From positions 1-35,667 of the forward strand of contig JAGWJT010000004.1 in assembly GCA_028865615.1 (NCBI GenBank): 35,667 bases of DNA, written 5' to 3'. The stretch comes from Patescibacteria group bacterium. GTDB lineage: Bacteria > Patescibacteriota > Minisyncoccia > Phycocordibacterales > PALSA-1337. Below the pieces are notes generated by a model that was given only the letters and a program-made list of their open reading frames with translations, was not told the DNA's origin and did no database searches. Below are positions 14,367 through 21,523 of the stretch, piece after piece. The first letter of the stretch is position 1. Every line of letters starts with the position of its first letter. Both the position numbers and the translations under genes were made by a program.

Positions 14367-15399
14367 ATATAGGCATCATGATGGATATGGCTACCGTACC
14401 GACAACCCCTCCCATGACCAGCATCATCATAGGCTCCATGAGCGAAGACAACCGTTTCAATGTCTGATCCAAATCCCTGTCCATGATATCCGCGGCCCTG
14501 ATGATGGTCTGTCCTACGGCTCCGGATGCTTCTCCCGCCGAGATCAAAGACGATGCATACGGAGGCAGAACGGCAGACATTATTGAACTTAGCTTCTCTC
14601 CGCGCCTCACCCTAGGTAAGCCTGTCAAAAGAGACGACCTCATACCCAAAATGGTGACCTCCGATACGGCTTGGCTATATGCGGTATCTATCGGCATGCC
14701 ATTGTCTATAAGGACTCCCAGAGAACGCAGCAACATCGATAAAGCATACCTACGGAACGCTCCTCCGGCTATCGGTATATGCACGAGCATCCATTGCGAC
14801 GCTCTGTGCGCCGCCTCTGACCTGGCATAGGCGACTGCCGCGACTGTCGCGGCGGCCGCCGCTACGGCTATCATCTGCAACCAATATGATGCTACTGCGT
14901 CTGAGAAGGCTACTACAACTTTTGTCATCAATGGCAGACCGGTTCCCATGCCTTTCAATAACGGCTCTATCTGCGGTATGACTCCCCTGACAAGTCCGAG
15001 AGTGAGCGCCGACGTTGCCAGGCCTATCAGAGCCGGATACGCCATAGACGATAGGCATCTGGATTTCATGTCGGCGGCTCTTTCCATGACATAATGCGCC
15101 GAAGCCAAAGCGCTCCCCAGGCTGCCTGATGATTCGCCGCAGGCGACAAGCCCGACAGTCGAAGAGGGCAAGCCGACCTCTTCCTTTAAGGCCGAAGACA
15201 GGGATCGGCCATGCTCAAAATCCGTTTTGATCCTGCTTATACATGCCTTTTTACGGACCGACATATTGGCCGCAGTCGCATCGAGAGCGTCCGTCACGCG
15301 CAAACCGGCAGATATATACAAGCTCAAGCTTTCTATGAGCAAGGCTTTGTCCTTGGTCTTCCATTTATCGAGCCATTTTTGGATCAACCGTGTTCTCAT
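14338..15399 (-). CDS. pilC: Type IV pilus inner-membrane platform protein PilC (GspF family)
   Basis: A 353-residue polytopic protein with two related halves, each a helical GspF domain (about 20-140 and 220-345), and membrane segments near 120-140, 170-192 and at the C-terminus (LMEPMMMLVMGGVVGTVAISIMM). The conserved GE-SG-LG patterns appear twice (CGESSGSLGSAL; AGEASGAVGQTI). It forms the membrane base on which the assembly ATPase acts. ATG at 15399 is chosen because the ATPase gene ends 8 bp upstream. The gene symbol rests on family plus neighbourhood; GspF would be equally defensible. Confidence 0.88.
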   Translation of the reverse strand: MRTRLIQKWLDKWKTKDKALLIESLSLYISAGLRVTDALDATAANMSVRKKACISRIKTDFEHGRSLSSALKEEVGLPSSTVGLVACGESSGSLGSALASAHYVMERAADMKSRCLSSMAYPALIGLATSALTLGLVRGVIPQIEPLLKGMGTGLPLMTKVVVAFSDAVASYWLQMIAVAAAAATVAAVAYARSEAAHRASQWMLVHIPIAGGAFRRYALSMLLRSLGVLIDNGMPIDTAYSQAVSEVTILGMRSSLLTGLPRVRRGEKLSSIMSAVLPPYASSLISAGEASGAVGQTIIRAADIMDRDLDQTLKRLSSLMEPMMMLVMGGVVGTVAISIMMPIYDISRALQH

Positions 15400-15407
15400 G
15401 TTGTTGT

Positions 15408-16562
15408 TCAGGAATACAGGGCCTTGACGGCCTCTTCTGCCGTAGTCACACCCCAATCGACCTTCTCTCCGGCATCTTCGGACATGGTACGGAAGCCATT
15501 CGACAACGCATGCTCTCTCAGAACCGACTGCGAAGCCCCTCCGGCTATCAAGCCCCTCATCATATGATCGACTTCGCAGACTTCAGCTATGACCGACCGC
15601 CCGGAATAACCGGTCCCCCGACAGACTTCGCATCGATCCGCTCGACCGGCATCGCCGGCACACTTGTCACATATCCGGCGCACCAGTCTCTGACCGACGA
15701 TCAGTCGCAATGTAGCGGCCATGAGATAGCGTTCCACTCCCATGTCAGACAGGCGCAATATGGCCTCCAGAGCGGACACTGTGTGCAGAGTCGATAGTAC
15801 CAAGTGTCCCGTCAGGGCTGTGTGCACAGCCGTCCTAGCTGTCTCCTCGTCGCGGATCTCTCCGACCATGATGACGTCCGGATCTTGACGCACCGCCGCC
15901 CTCAACCCGGATGCGAACGACACGCCGTGCGATTGCGATATGTGCACTTGTCTGACACCGGGCACTTCGTATTCGACCGGGTCTTCCAAGGTCATGACGG
16001 AGAGCGGCATGGATGACTTTAGCCCGAGGAATACGCGCAAAGTAGTCGTCTTGCCGGATCCCGTAGGCCCCGTGACCAGGATGAGGCCGTTCGTAGCCAG
16101 CGCGGCACTGCTCATCTTGGCCGCATGGTCCGGGGTGAAGCCCAGAGCGGCGAAGCTCAAGCTTTCCGCAGCTTGGGCCGGCAACAATCTTGCGACAAAA
16201 TTCTCGCCCCTATACGTGGGCATGAATGAAATACGCACGTTGTACGGCCTGCCGCAAAGCTCGGCCATGAATCGTCCGTCCTGGGGCACGGCATGGATGT
16301 CGGTCCTGGCACCCGACATGATCTTGAGCCTGGCTATCATCTCCTCGTGTAAGCGCCTGGGCAATACCCCCGCTTGCTCGACCTCGCCGTCTATCCTGAA
16401 TCTGACCAGGATATCGTCGGCGCGGGGGTCTATATGGACATCGGAAGCATTCAAACGGGCGGCCCGCTCCAATATGCCGTCCACGGCGTCGACTGCCGTA
16501 GCCGGCTCTATACCTATGGCCGACTCGGACATGAATGGCTTCTTTTCATCCATAAATGGCAT
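15408..16562 (-). CDS. pilB: Type IV pilus assembly ATPase (PilB/GspE family)
   Basis: A 384-residue hexameric secretion ATPase that powers pilus extension. Visible motifs: an N2-like domain (SDVHIDPR...RFRIDGEV), Walker A GPTGSGKTTT, the Asp box TLEDPVEY, Walker B DPDVIMVGEIRD, the His box TGHLVLSTLHT, and a Zn-binding tetracysteine CDKC...CEVC typical of PilB/GspE rather than PilT. The usual N-terminal MshEN-type domain (150 or more residues) is missing. A Shine-Dalgarno-like GGGGAG lies a few nt before the ATG at 16562, unlike the leaderless genes. It heads the pilus cluster. No pilT is present in the window, so retraction, if any, is encoded elsewhere. Confidence 0.92.
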   Translation of the reverse strand: MPFMDEKKPFMSESAIGIEPATAVDAVDGILERAARLNASDVHIDPRADDILVRFRIDGEVEQAGVLPRRLHEEMIARLKIMSGARTDIHAVPQDGRFMAELCGRPYNVRISFMPTYRGENFVARLLPAQAAESLSFAALGFTPDHAAKMSSAALATNGLILVTGPTGSGKTTTLRVFLGLKSSMPLSVMTLEDPVEYEVPGVRQVHISQSHGVSFASGLRAAVRQDPDVIMVGEIRDEETARTAVHTALTGHLVLSTLHTVSALEAILRLSDMGVERYLMAATLRLIVGQRLVRRICDKCAGDAGRADRCEVCRGTGYSGRSVIAEVCEVDHMMRGLIAGGASQSVLREHALSNGFRTMSEDAGEKVDWGVTTAEEAVKALYS

Positions 16563-16591
16563 TTTACTCCCCTAGTCCTCAAGAAACGTTC

Positions 16592-16640
16592 AAAAAAGTC
16601 TCAAATCCGGATAAAAAAAGTCTCAAATCCGGATAAAATT
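16592..16640. repeat. Tandem duplication upstream of the pilus operon
   Basis: Two adjacent copies, period 22 bp, of a unit containing GTCTCAAATCCGGATAAAA lie 30-80 bp before the ATPase start. This could be a doubled regulator site or simple slippage. Confidence 0.7.
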
Positions 16641-16680
16641 TTTCCCGGCCGCCCAGAAAACCGCCCGAAACCCCTCAAAG

Positions 16681-16709
16681 TTGCACTATCCATCGTTATA
16701 TGGTATGGT
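16681..16709 (+). promoter_or_regulatory. Promoter of the NMP-kinase-like gene
   Basis: TTGCAC (16681-16686), a 17-nt spacer, and TATGGT (16704-16709). The predicted leader of about 90 nt is long for this window and includes a short GAAAG-AAT-CTTTC hairpin. Confidence 0.5.
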
Positions 16710-16808
16710 TTGTGACGGTTGTTCTTTTCAATGATTGGAAAGAATCTTTCAACCCGATTATGCCTCAACAGCATTATCGAAAACACAAAAACGAAATAAC
16801 TACGACTT

Positions 16809-17489
16809 GTGGCAAAACTAATCAAATCAATCGGGCATATAAAAAAACGAGCATTTATTTGGGTTGGCCCCATTAATTGCGGCAAAGACACCCAAACTGA
16901 TGCACATGAAGAACTTTTCGGGGTGCCGGTGTTCAAGACCGGACCAGTGTTGAAGGATATGGCAAAAAGGGACCCTAATAATCCGACTTATGAGCCGATA
17001 TTCAAGGGCGGCCTCGTTCCTGATGAGACGGTGATATGGACAGCGAAGAAATGGATACTGGCGAATACCATTCATCGGGATATCCACCTTAACGGCTGCC
17101 CACGTAACGTAAAGCAAGTTGGGCCAATAATCAGCTTCTTAATCGAACGGGGCTATGGAGTTTACGTGATCTGGTTCGTAACGCCAATCCCAGTATGTCT
17201 TGATTTCAATCTTCGGCCAGTCAGGCCTGGACGTGAATTGGAGGACACTCCTCGCAATCGCGCGACGCGAATGGCCACCTATATTTGGGAAACTACGCCG
17301 GCAGCAATAGAAATGTGCGATCGGTTCGGCATTTGCGAGGAAAACCACAATATGCTGTTTGTGGACAACTCAAGCATTCGGAAGGACGAAACCGCTGGTT
17401 TGATCCTACAATTCATGGGCTTGCCGTTCACTGGACAAAGCCTATTCCCTGACAAGAACCAGCGAAGACCCGCACTCGCAATCAATTAA
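16809..17489 (+). CDS. Adenylate-kinase-like nucleoside monophosphate kinase
   Basis: A 226-residue P-loop protein. VGPINCGKDTQ is a kinase P loop of the adenylate-kinase pattern (GxxxxGKxTQ). HLNGCPRNVKQ corresponds to the LDGFPR-x-x-Q motif that binds AMP. The 40-residue region between them carries the NMP-binding-like segment VFKTGPVLKDMAKRDP. Arginines near 150 (EDTPRNRATRMATYI) match the lid and catalytic Arg region. Substitutions such as Asn-Gly-Cys for Asp-Gly-Phe make it a divergent paralogue; its nucleotide is unknown. The start is a GTG, not certain, with no clear Shine-Dalgarno. Base composition looks lower in G+C than the neighbours. A terminator follows 16 bp after the stop. Confidence 0.7.
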   Translation: MAKLIKSIGHIKKRAFIWVGPINCGKDTQTDAHEELFGVPVFKTGPVLKDMAKRDPNNPTYEPIFKGGLVPDETVIWTAKKWILANTIHRDIHLNGCPRNVKQVGPIISFLIERGYGVYVIWFVTPIPVCLDFNLRPVRPGRELEDTPRNRATRMATYIWETTPAAIEMCDRFGICEENHNMLFVDNSSIRKDETAGLILQFMGLPFTGQSLFPDKNQRRPALAIN

Positions 17490-17505
17490 TGTCTCGTTCC
17501 AATCA

Positions 17506-17537
17506 CCCCCCGCGGCTTCGGTCCGGGGGCATTTTCT
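17506..17537 (+). terminator. Terminator of the NMP-kinase-like gene
   Basis: CCCCCG (17507-17512) pairs with CGGGGG (17524-17529) around a loop containing CTTCGG, followed by CATTTTCTT. Confidence 0.75.
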
Positions 17538-17577
17538 TGACTTCCTGCCACATTTCATGCTTTACTTATGTCACCGA

Positions 17578-17613
17578 CCGCCGGCTTGCCGCCACTGCGG
17601 ATCCCGCCGGCGG
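17578..17613 (+). other. Nested GC-rich hairpin in the typA leader
   Basis: CCGCCGGC (17578-17585) pairs perfectly with GCCGGCGG (17606-17613). Inside it CCGC-CACT-GCGG forms a second stem. The sequence CTTTTAATTCA follows directly, then the typA ATG at 17625. It is downstream of a possible promoter (TTGACT at 17537, TTTACT at 17561), so it could act as an attenuator or hide the start. Confidence 0.6.
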
Positions 17614-17624
17614 CTTTTAATTCA

Positions 17625-19421
17625 ATGGAAATACGCAACATAGCCATCATAGCCCACGTAGACCACGGCAAGACAACCTTGACCGACGCCATCATGACCC
17701 AATGCGGCCACGCAGCCGAAGGTTCCATGGATTCCAACGCCCTAGAACAGGAGCGCGGCATAACCATATACGCCAAGAATACTTCCGTAACTTACAAAGA
17801 CACAAAGATAAACATCGTAGACACGCCCGGCCACGCCGATTTCGGCTCCGAGGTAGAGCGTGTATTGCGCGCTATAGACGCGGTTTTGCTCGTCGTCGAC
17901 GCCCAGGAAGGTCCCATGCCACAGACTAGATTCGTATTGAAGAAATCCCTTGAATTGGGTTTGAAACCAATCGTCGTCATCAACAAGATCGACAAGACTG
18001 CCGCCGATCCGAAGCGCGTGCACGATGAAGTCTTGGAGCTCTTTATGGAGCTTGGCGCCAGCGATTCACAGATAGACTTCCCCACTATATATGCCATAGG
18101 CCGCCAAGGCATAGCCAAGAAGTCATTGGCGGATGAGTCGAAGGATATCACGCCGCTTCTGGACTTGATAATCGATTATGTACCCAAGGCCAACAAGGAT
18201 TCGAATGCCGCGCTCGCCGCGCAGGTCTTCAATCTCGGCTACGACAATTTCCTCGGTCGCTTGGCTGTCTGCCGTATATACGACGGTACTATCAAGGACG
18301 GCATGAATGTATGGGTCAAAGACGTCAGCGGCAAGTCATTCACGGGGAAAATCACAAAGCTTTTCACTTTCGACGGCAAACAACGTGTGGAGATACCTCA
18401 AGCCCAGTCCGGGGACATTGTGACCGTCGCGGGCATTCCTGACATTTATATCGGTGAAACTATCACTGACAGCGAAACCGCCGAGCCGTTGCCGGCCATC
18501 AAAGTCGACGAGCCCACCATCAGCCTGCAATTCTTGGTCAATAATTCTCCGTTCGCCGGCCGTGAAGGCACCTTCGTCACAGGCCGTCAGATCCGCGAGC
18601 GCCTGGAGAAGGAGCTGGAGATGAACGTCGGCCTGAAAGTCGATTTCAATTCCGGCGATCCGGCCGCCGAAGGCTTCACGGTATATGGCCGCGGCGAGCT
18701 CCACATCGCCATCCTCATAGAGAACATGCGCCGCGAAGGCTACGAGCTCCAAGTCTCCCAACCGAAAGTCATCATCAAGGAGGAGAACGGTCATCAGATG
18801 GAGCCTTTCGAGGAGGCCATCATAGATTGCCCGCAGGAATTCTCCGGCGCCATCATAGAGAAGCTCGGCAAGCGCAAGGGTGTCATGACCAACATGGTGA
18901 CCCACGGCAACCAAGTACGCATGATATTTGAGATACCTACTCGCGGGCTTCTCGGTTATCGCAACGTATTTACTATAGACACGAAGGGCCTCGGCATCAT
19001 GTCCAGCCGCGTCATAGGCTTCAAGCCGCATGCAGGCGACATAGAGAAGCGCGAGACCGGCTCTATGACATCCATGATGTCTGGTCGCACATTCGGCTTC
19101 TCTCTGTGGAATCTCCAGGACCGCGGCAGGCTCTTCATCGGCCCAGCCGTCGAAGTCTACGAGGGCATGGTCATAGGCGACACTTCCAAGGGCGACGACA
19201 TGGACGTCAATCCGTGCAAAGGCAAACAGCTTTCCAACATGCGCTCTTCCGGTAAAGACGAGGCCCTGATGCTGGTGCCTCCCTTCGAGCTCTCCATCGA
19301 GCGCGGCCTGGAGCTCATGCGCGAAGACGAATACCTCGAGATCACCCCGAAGTCGGTGCGCCTGCGCAAGAAGTTTCTGACGGAGCTTGATCGTGCGCGC
19401 GCCAAGAGGAAGGATATATGA
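17625..19421 (+). CDS. typA: Ribosome-associated GTPase TypA/BipA
   Basis: A 598-residue translational GTPase related to EF-G, involved in ribosome assembly and stress adaptation. G motifs: AHVDHGKTT (10-18), the EQERGITI switch, DTPGHADF, NKIDK and a SAL-equivalent IYAIGRQG. It continues through domain II, the EF-G-like domains III and V (GRGELHIAILIENMRREGYELQVSQPKVI), and the BipA-specific C-terminal domain ending in LTELDRARAKRK. The ATG at 17625 gives the usual N-terminus (MEIRNIAIIAHVDHGK). The in-frame ATG at 17568 would add 19 residues read through the leader hairpin and is disfavoured. It ends convergently against the ClpP-like gene. Confidence 0.95.
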   Translation: MEIRNIAIIAHVDHGKTTLTDAIMTQCGHAAEGSMDSNALEQERGITIYAKNTSVTYKDTKINIVDTPGHADFGSEVERVLRAIDAVLLVVDAQEGPMPQTRFVLKKSLELGLKPIVVINKIDKTAADPKRVHDEVLELFMELGASDSQIDFPTIYAIGRQGIAKKSLADESKDITPLLDLIIDYVPKANKDSNAALAAQVFNLGYDNFLGRLAVCRIYDGTIKDGMNVWVKDVSGKSFTGKITKLFTFDGKQRVEIPQAQSGDIVTVAGIPDIYIGETITDSETAEPLPAIKVDEPTISLQFLVNNSPFAGREGTFVTGRQIRERLEKELEMNVGLKVDFNSGDPAAEGFTVYGRGELHIAILIENMRREGYELQVSQPKVIIKEENGHQMEPFEEAIIDCPQEFSGAIIEKLGKRKGVMTNMVTHGNQVRMIFEIPTRGLLGYRNVFTIDTKGLGIMSSRVIGFKPHAGDIEKRETGSMTSMMSGRTFGFSLWNLQDRGRLFIGPAVEVYEGMVIGDTSKGDDMDVNPCKGKQLSNMRSSGKDEALMLVPPFELSIERGLELMREDEYLEITPKSVRLRKKFLTELDRARAKRKDI

Positions 19422-19450
19422 AAAAAACAACCCCACGCCGAAGCGCGGGG
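19421..19450 (-). terminator. Terminator of the ClpP-like gene
   Basis: On the minus strand CCCCGCGC-TTCG-GCGTGGGG (one mismatch) is followed by TTG and then TTTTTTT. It lies 23 nt after the stop at 19474. The hairpin may also stop typA transcripts from the other side. Confidence 0.8.
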
Positions 19451-19473
19451 TGTTGAATTTGTCGTAAGGTAGG

Positions 19474-19996
19474 TCAGATAATATCGTGCACCAGTCCAAG
19501 CTCTTTTGCCTGCTCCGGTAACAGAAATGTCTCCTCCTTCATGAGTGCAAGGACTTTTGTGGCAGTGAATTTATCACCGGTCTGCTGAGCGATGAAGTCT
19601 GAATACCATCCTTGCGATGTAGCTAGACTTTTTTCCTTCGTCCGAATATCGCTAACTGACAGTCGTTCCTCCTTGTCGAAAGTATTACCGAGCTCGTGGA
19701 AATAGAAATCAGTATGCTTGGTAACAAGACGTCTGTTCCCGACAGCAAAGATTGGGATCGCCATCGAACCGACCCCCCCCAGAACCGATGATAGTCAACT
19801 TTATGCCGAGGGCCATGATCATATCAACGAACATGAAACTCGGATCGACCACGCCGCCACCGGAACTTAATAAGAGAAATAATTCCTCCTCTTTGTCCTT
19901 TTGCCACAATTCGACTACCCTTTCCAAGCACTTGCCAGTTGATTCATGGTTGAGTTTACCGAAAAGGACAGATGTTCTATCTTTATTAATCTTCAT
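19474..19996 (-). pseudogene. ClpP-like serine protease split by a frameshift at a G8 run
   Basis: The minus-strand product is read in two frames: residues up to LTIIGSGGG (frame of 19996), then GSMAIPIFAVGN... (frame ending at 19474). Removing one G from the run of eight (19773-19780) gives one continuous protein of about 174 residues. The joined protein looks ClpP-like: SSGGGVVDPSF in the place of the NSPGG oxyanion strand, GSMA with the nucleophile Ser, DFYFHELG with the His, and LLPEQAKELGLVHDI like the C-terminal ClpP segment. It may be a sequencing or assembly error, a phase-variable gene, a slippage-expressed gene or a true pseudogene. A GGAG lies 15 nt before the ATG at 19996. It has lower G+C than typA. 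Confidence 0.75.
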
Positions 19997-20161
19997 AATT
20001 CACACTTTCTCCATTAAAACCAACTCTCCCTTTCTCCGCACTCACGGAGTAAGAAGCGTAAGATTTCGATGGAATCGCCTTTTCAAAGGGCGTGGGTTAA
20101 CTGACGTTTGTTTTACTGCAACTGGCCACAGGATAACATGAGAGAGGTGGTGGTGTCAAGG

Positions 20162-20191
20162 TTGACGACAGGAGATATCTTGCATTACAAT
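20162..20191 (+). promoter_or_regulatory. Promoter of a candidate small RNA
   Basis: TTGACG (20162-20167), an 18-nt spacer, and TACAAT (20186-20191), with no convincing gene downstream on this strand. Confidence 0.6.
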
Positions 20192-20196
20192 GCTGG

Positions 20197-20298
20197 CACA
20201 AACGGGACCTCTTGGAGGCCAACCGAGGTACCCTTCTCTGGAGCAATCCACTGGATAGAGGGAAGCCGCGAACCCCCGCATGACGGGGGTTTGAAATT
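20197..20298 (+). ncRNA. Candidate small structured RNA
   Basis: About 100 nt between a good promoter and a strong hairpin. Inside, CCTCTTGG-AGG-CCAACCGAGG forms one stem (with a 2-nt bulge), and CTTCTCT...AGAGGGAAG forms a second, holding GGA-GCAA-TCC or alternatively ATCC-ACT-GGAT. The 3' hairpin AACCCCCG/CGGGGGTT closes it. I could not match it to 6S, SRP, tmRNA or RNase P RNA by their core motifs. The overlapping small open frame (20108-20332) has no recognisable start or domain. The rest of 19997-20160 holds a 7-bp hairpin (CGCCTTT-TCA-AAGGGCG near 20070-20086) and no gene I can support. Confidence 0.5.
20271..20292 (+). terminator. Terminator hairpin of the candidate small RNA
   Basis: AACCCCCG-CATGA-CGGGGGTT, 8 bp, followed by TGAAATTTA. 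The T-tract is weak. Confidence 0.6.
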
Positions 20299-20681
20299 TA
20301 TGCGTACACGAGCATATCGACAACACCCATAATAACTGGCATGAAATCATAGGTAGACATCCTGCGTATGTACCTGTTAAATCTCTTCGAACTCACTAGC
20401 CTTACCTGCGATAGCAGGATCGATTCATCCTTCATATTGAGATAATACCGATTATCCTTAATCTTTGTGCTCATAGGAAGGATCAGGGCTATCTTATTGT
20501 TGAATTTCTTGATTACTAGGACCGGTCTCTCAAAAAGATTATTTTTGCCGTCTTGTTCATCTCCGATATTGACCCCGAGCGAACACCACCATATATCCCT
20601 TTCGTGGAATATCCGCATACGCTCACTAATCTGCATGTTCTTCTTAACGGTATTCCATCTGTCAAAATCTTTTATATACAT
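20298..20681 (-). CDS. PemK/MazF-like toxin
   Basis: A 127-residue protein whose core from residue 22 resembles MazF/PemK endoribonucleases: RDIWWCSLGVNIGDEQDGK (like RGEIYWVDL-x-x-x-G-x-E), FERPVLVIKKFNNKIALILPMSTK (like RPVLVI...PiTS) and SQVRLVSSKRFNRYI at the C-terminal dimer region. Members cut mRNA or act as DNA gyrase poisons. No antitoxin gene lies next to it on the same strand, so it is an apparent orphan. truB ends 80 bp upstream with its own terminator, and the candidate small RNA runs towards it from the other side. The start could be the ATG at 20681 or a later one nearer the core. It is lower in G+C than truB. Confidence 0.7.
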   Translation of the reverse strand: MYIKDFDRWNTVKKNMQISERMRIFHERDIWWCSLGVNIGDEQDGKNNLFERPVLVIKKFNNKIALILPMSTKIKDNRYYLNMKDESILLSQVRLVSSKRFNRYIRRMSTYDFMPVIMGVVDMLVYA

Positions 20682-20703
20682 AACTTATTGAAATTGGACG
20701 ATT

Positions 20704-20727
20704 AAAAGACAGGTCTTCGGGACCTGT
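20704..20727 (-). terminator. Terminator of truB
   Basis: On the minus strand ACAGGTC-CCGAA-GACCTGT is followed by CTTTTAAT. The TTTAAT in the tail could double as a -10 for the toxin gene. Confidence 0.75.
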
Positions 20728-20761
20728 GATTGGCAGATAGGGTGATTATACTCCTAAGGAT

Positions 20762-21502
20762 TTACTTCAAGCAAATGTTCGTCCTCTTTATCGACAGCGC
20801 GAAAGCGCTCGTGCCAGCATCTTTGCCCATCCTGTCCGCCAGTGCTCTCATATAAGTACCACTAGAGCATTTGACGCGGATTGTGACGACTGGAAATTCA
20901 CGTGGCAATGATTTATTGAATGATTGGCTCAAGATCTCATCCCATCGCTGCTTGATTGCCTCCTGCCTGAAATCGCCTTTAACTCGGTCTATGATGTCGA
21001 ATATACGCTTCTTCAATTCACCAGCTGTTATGGTCGACTCAGAGAACTTCTCCATAGAATAAATCTCCACTTCTTTTGTCGGCATCTCCTGCGGCAATCG
21101 TCCTTCGCGCGCCAACGTATGAAGCTGTTCCCCATTCACGGCCTTCGACGAATATGGCGGGTACGGCTGCGTAAGCTTGCCAACGTATTTAATGGGATCC
21201 AATCTTTCAATATTCCAATCTTTCAATTTTTCAATATTCCCAATCGTGACCAACCCGAGAGCATCATAACTGTCCGTGCTCACGCCGAAAACGATCTCCA
21301 CCTCATATTCTTTGTCCAAGCCCAGGAAATCGGCCTTGCACCGACATTCATCGCCGACTAGAACGAGTAGCTCCCCTTCAGCCATAGGGTCGAGCCTTCC
21401 GGCATACGTCATGGGTACATCGGCCGCTACGCCTCGCTCCACCCGACAACGCTCCAGAGCTTCGAGTGGCGTCTCTCCGAGATTTTTCCAGATTTTGAAC
21501 AT
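20762..21502 (-). CDS. truB: tRNA pseudouridine(55) synthase TruB
   Basis: Converts U55 of tRNA to pseudouridine in the T loop. The catalytic Asp is in AGRLDPMAEGELLVLVG (the G-x-LDP-x-A-x-G-x-L motif). Later blocks are KEYEVEIVFGVSTDSYDALG, QPYPPYSSKAVNGEQLHTLAREG and VVTIRVKCSSGTYMRALADRMG, all usual for TruB. The N-terminus is shorter than normal: the KPxGxTS strand is only partly recognisable (KNLGETPLEALER). A run of 8-nt repeats (21200-21239) encodes the insert IGNIEKLKDWNIERLDP within the catalytic domain. It lies 21 bp after the PH-AlbA_2 gene, probably in one operon. No Shine-Dalgarno is seen. Confidence 0.9.
   Translation of the reverse strand: MFKIWKNLGETPLEALERCRVERGVAADVPMTYAGRLDPMAEGELLVLVGDECRCKADFLGLDKEYEVEIVFGVSTDSYDALGLVTIGNIEKLKDWNIERLDPIKYVGKLTQPYPPYSSKAVNGEQLHTLAREGRLPQEMPTKEVEIYSMEKFSESTITAGELKKRIFDIIDRVKGDFRQEAIKQRWDEILSQSFNKSLPREFPVVTIRVKCSSGTYMRALADRMGKDAGTSAFALSIKRTNICLK
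21200..21239. repeat. Octanucleotide tandem repeat inside truB
   Basis: Five 8-nt units in tandem: CAATCTTT, CAATATTC, CAATCTTT, CAATTTTT, CAATATTC. The coding frame remains open. Confidence 0.88.
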
Positions 21503-21523
21503 GAAGCGGGTGGCGGCGGCTGG

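Noticed and set aside
16760-16873. Short upstream open frame before the NMP-kinase-like gene, as a leader peptide
   Set aside because: Only 37 codons, no ribosome site and no attenuator-like stems; not supported.
17568-17624. Upstream ATG of typA adding 19 residues
   Set aside because: The extension is translated from the leader hairpin, is Pro/Ala-rich and has no counterpart in TypA proteins; the -10 candidate also overlaps it.
18336-19499. Long open frame on the minus strand opposite typA (387 codons)
   Set aside because: It is the shadow of the highly conserved TypA frame: no start signal and no recognisable domain.
20197-20298. Small RNA as SRP (4.5S), 6S, tmRNA or RNase P RNA
   Set aside because: The SRP GGAAG...AGCAGCC core, the tmRNA tRNA-like end and the RNase P conserved blocks are not found. 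Left as an unknown candidate.
20108-20332. Small plus-strand open frame (74 codons)
   Set aside because: No start signal or domain; it runs through the small-RNA promoter and terminator.
20162-20681. Type III (ToxIN-like) toxin-antitoxin system
   Set aside because: The RNA has no tandem repeats and lies on the opposite strand, convergent with the toxin. Kept only as a loose parallel.
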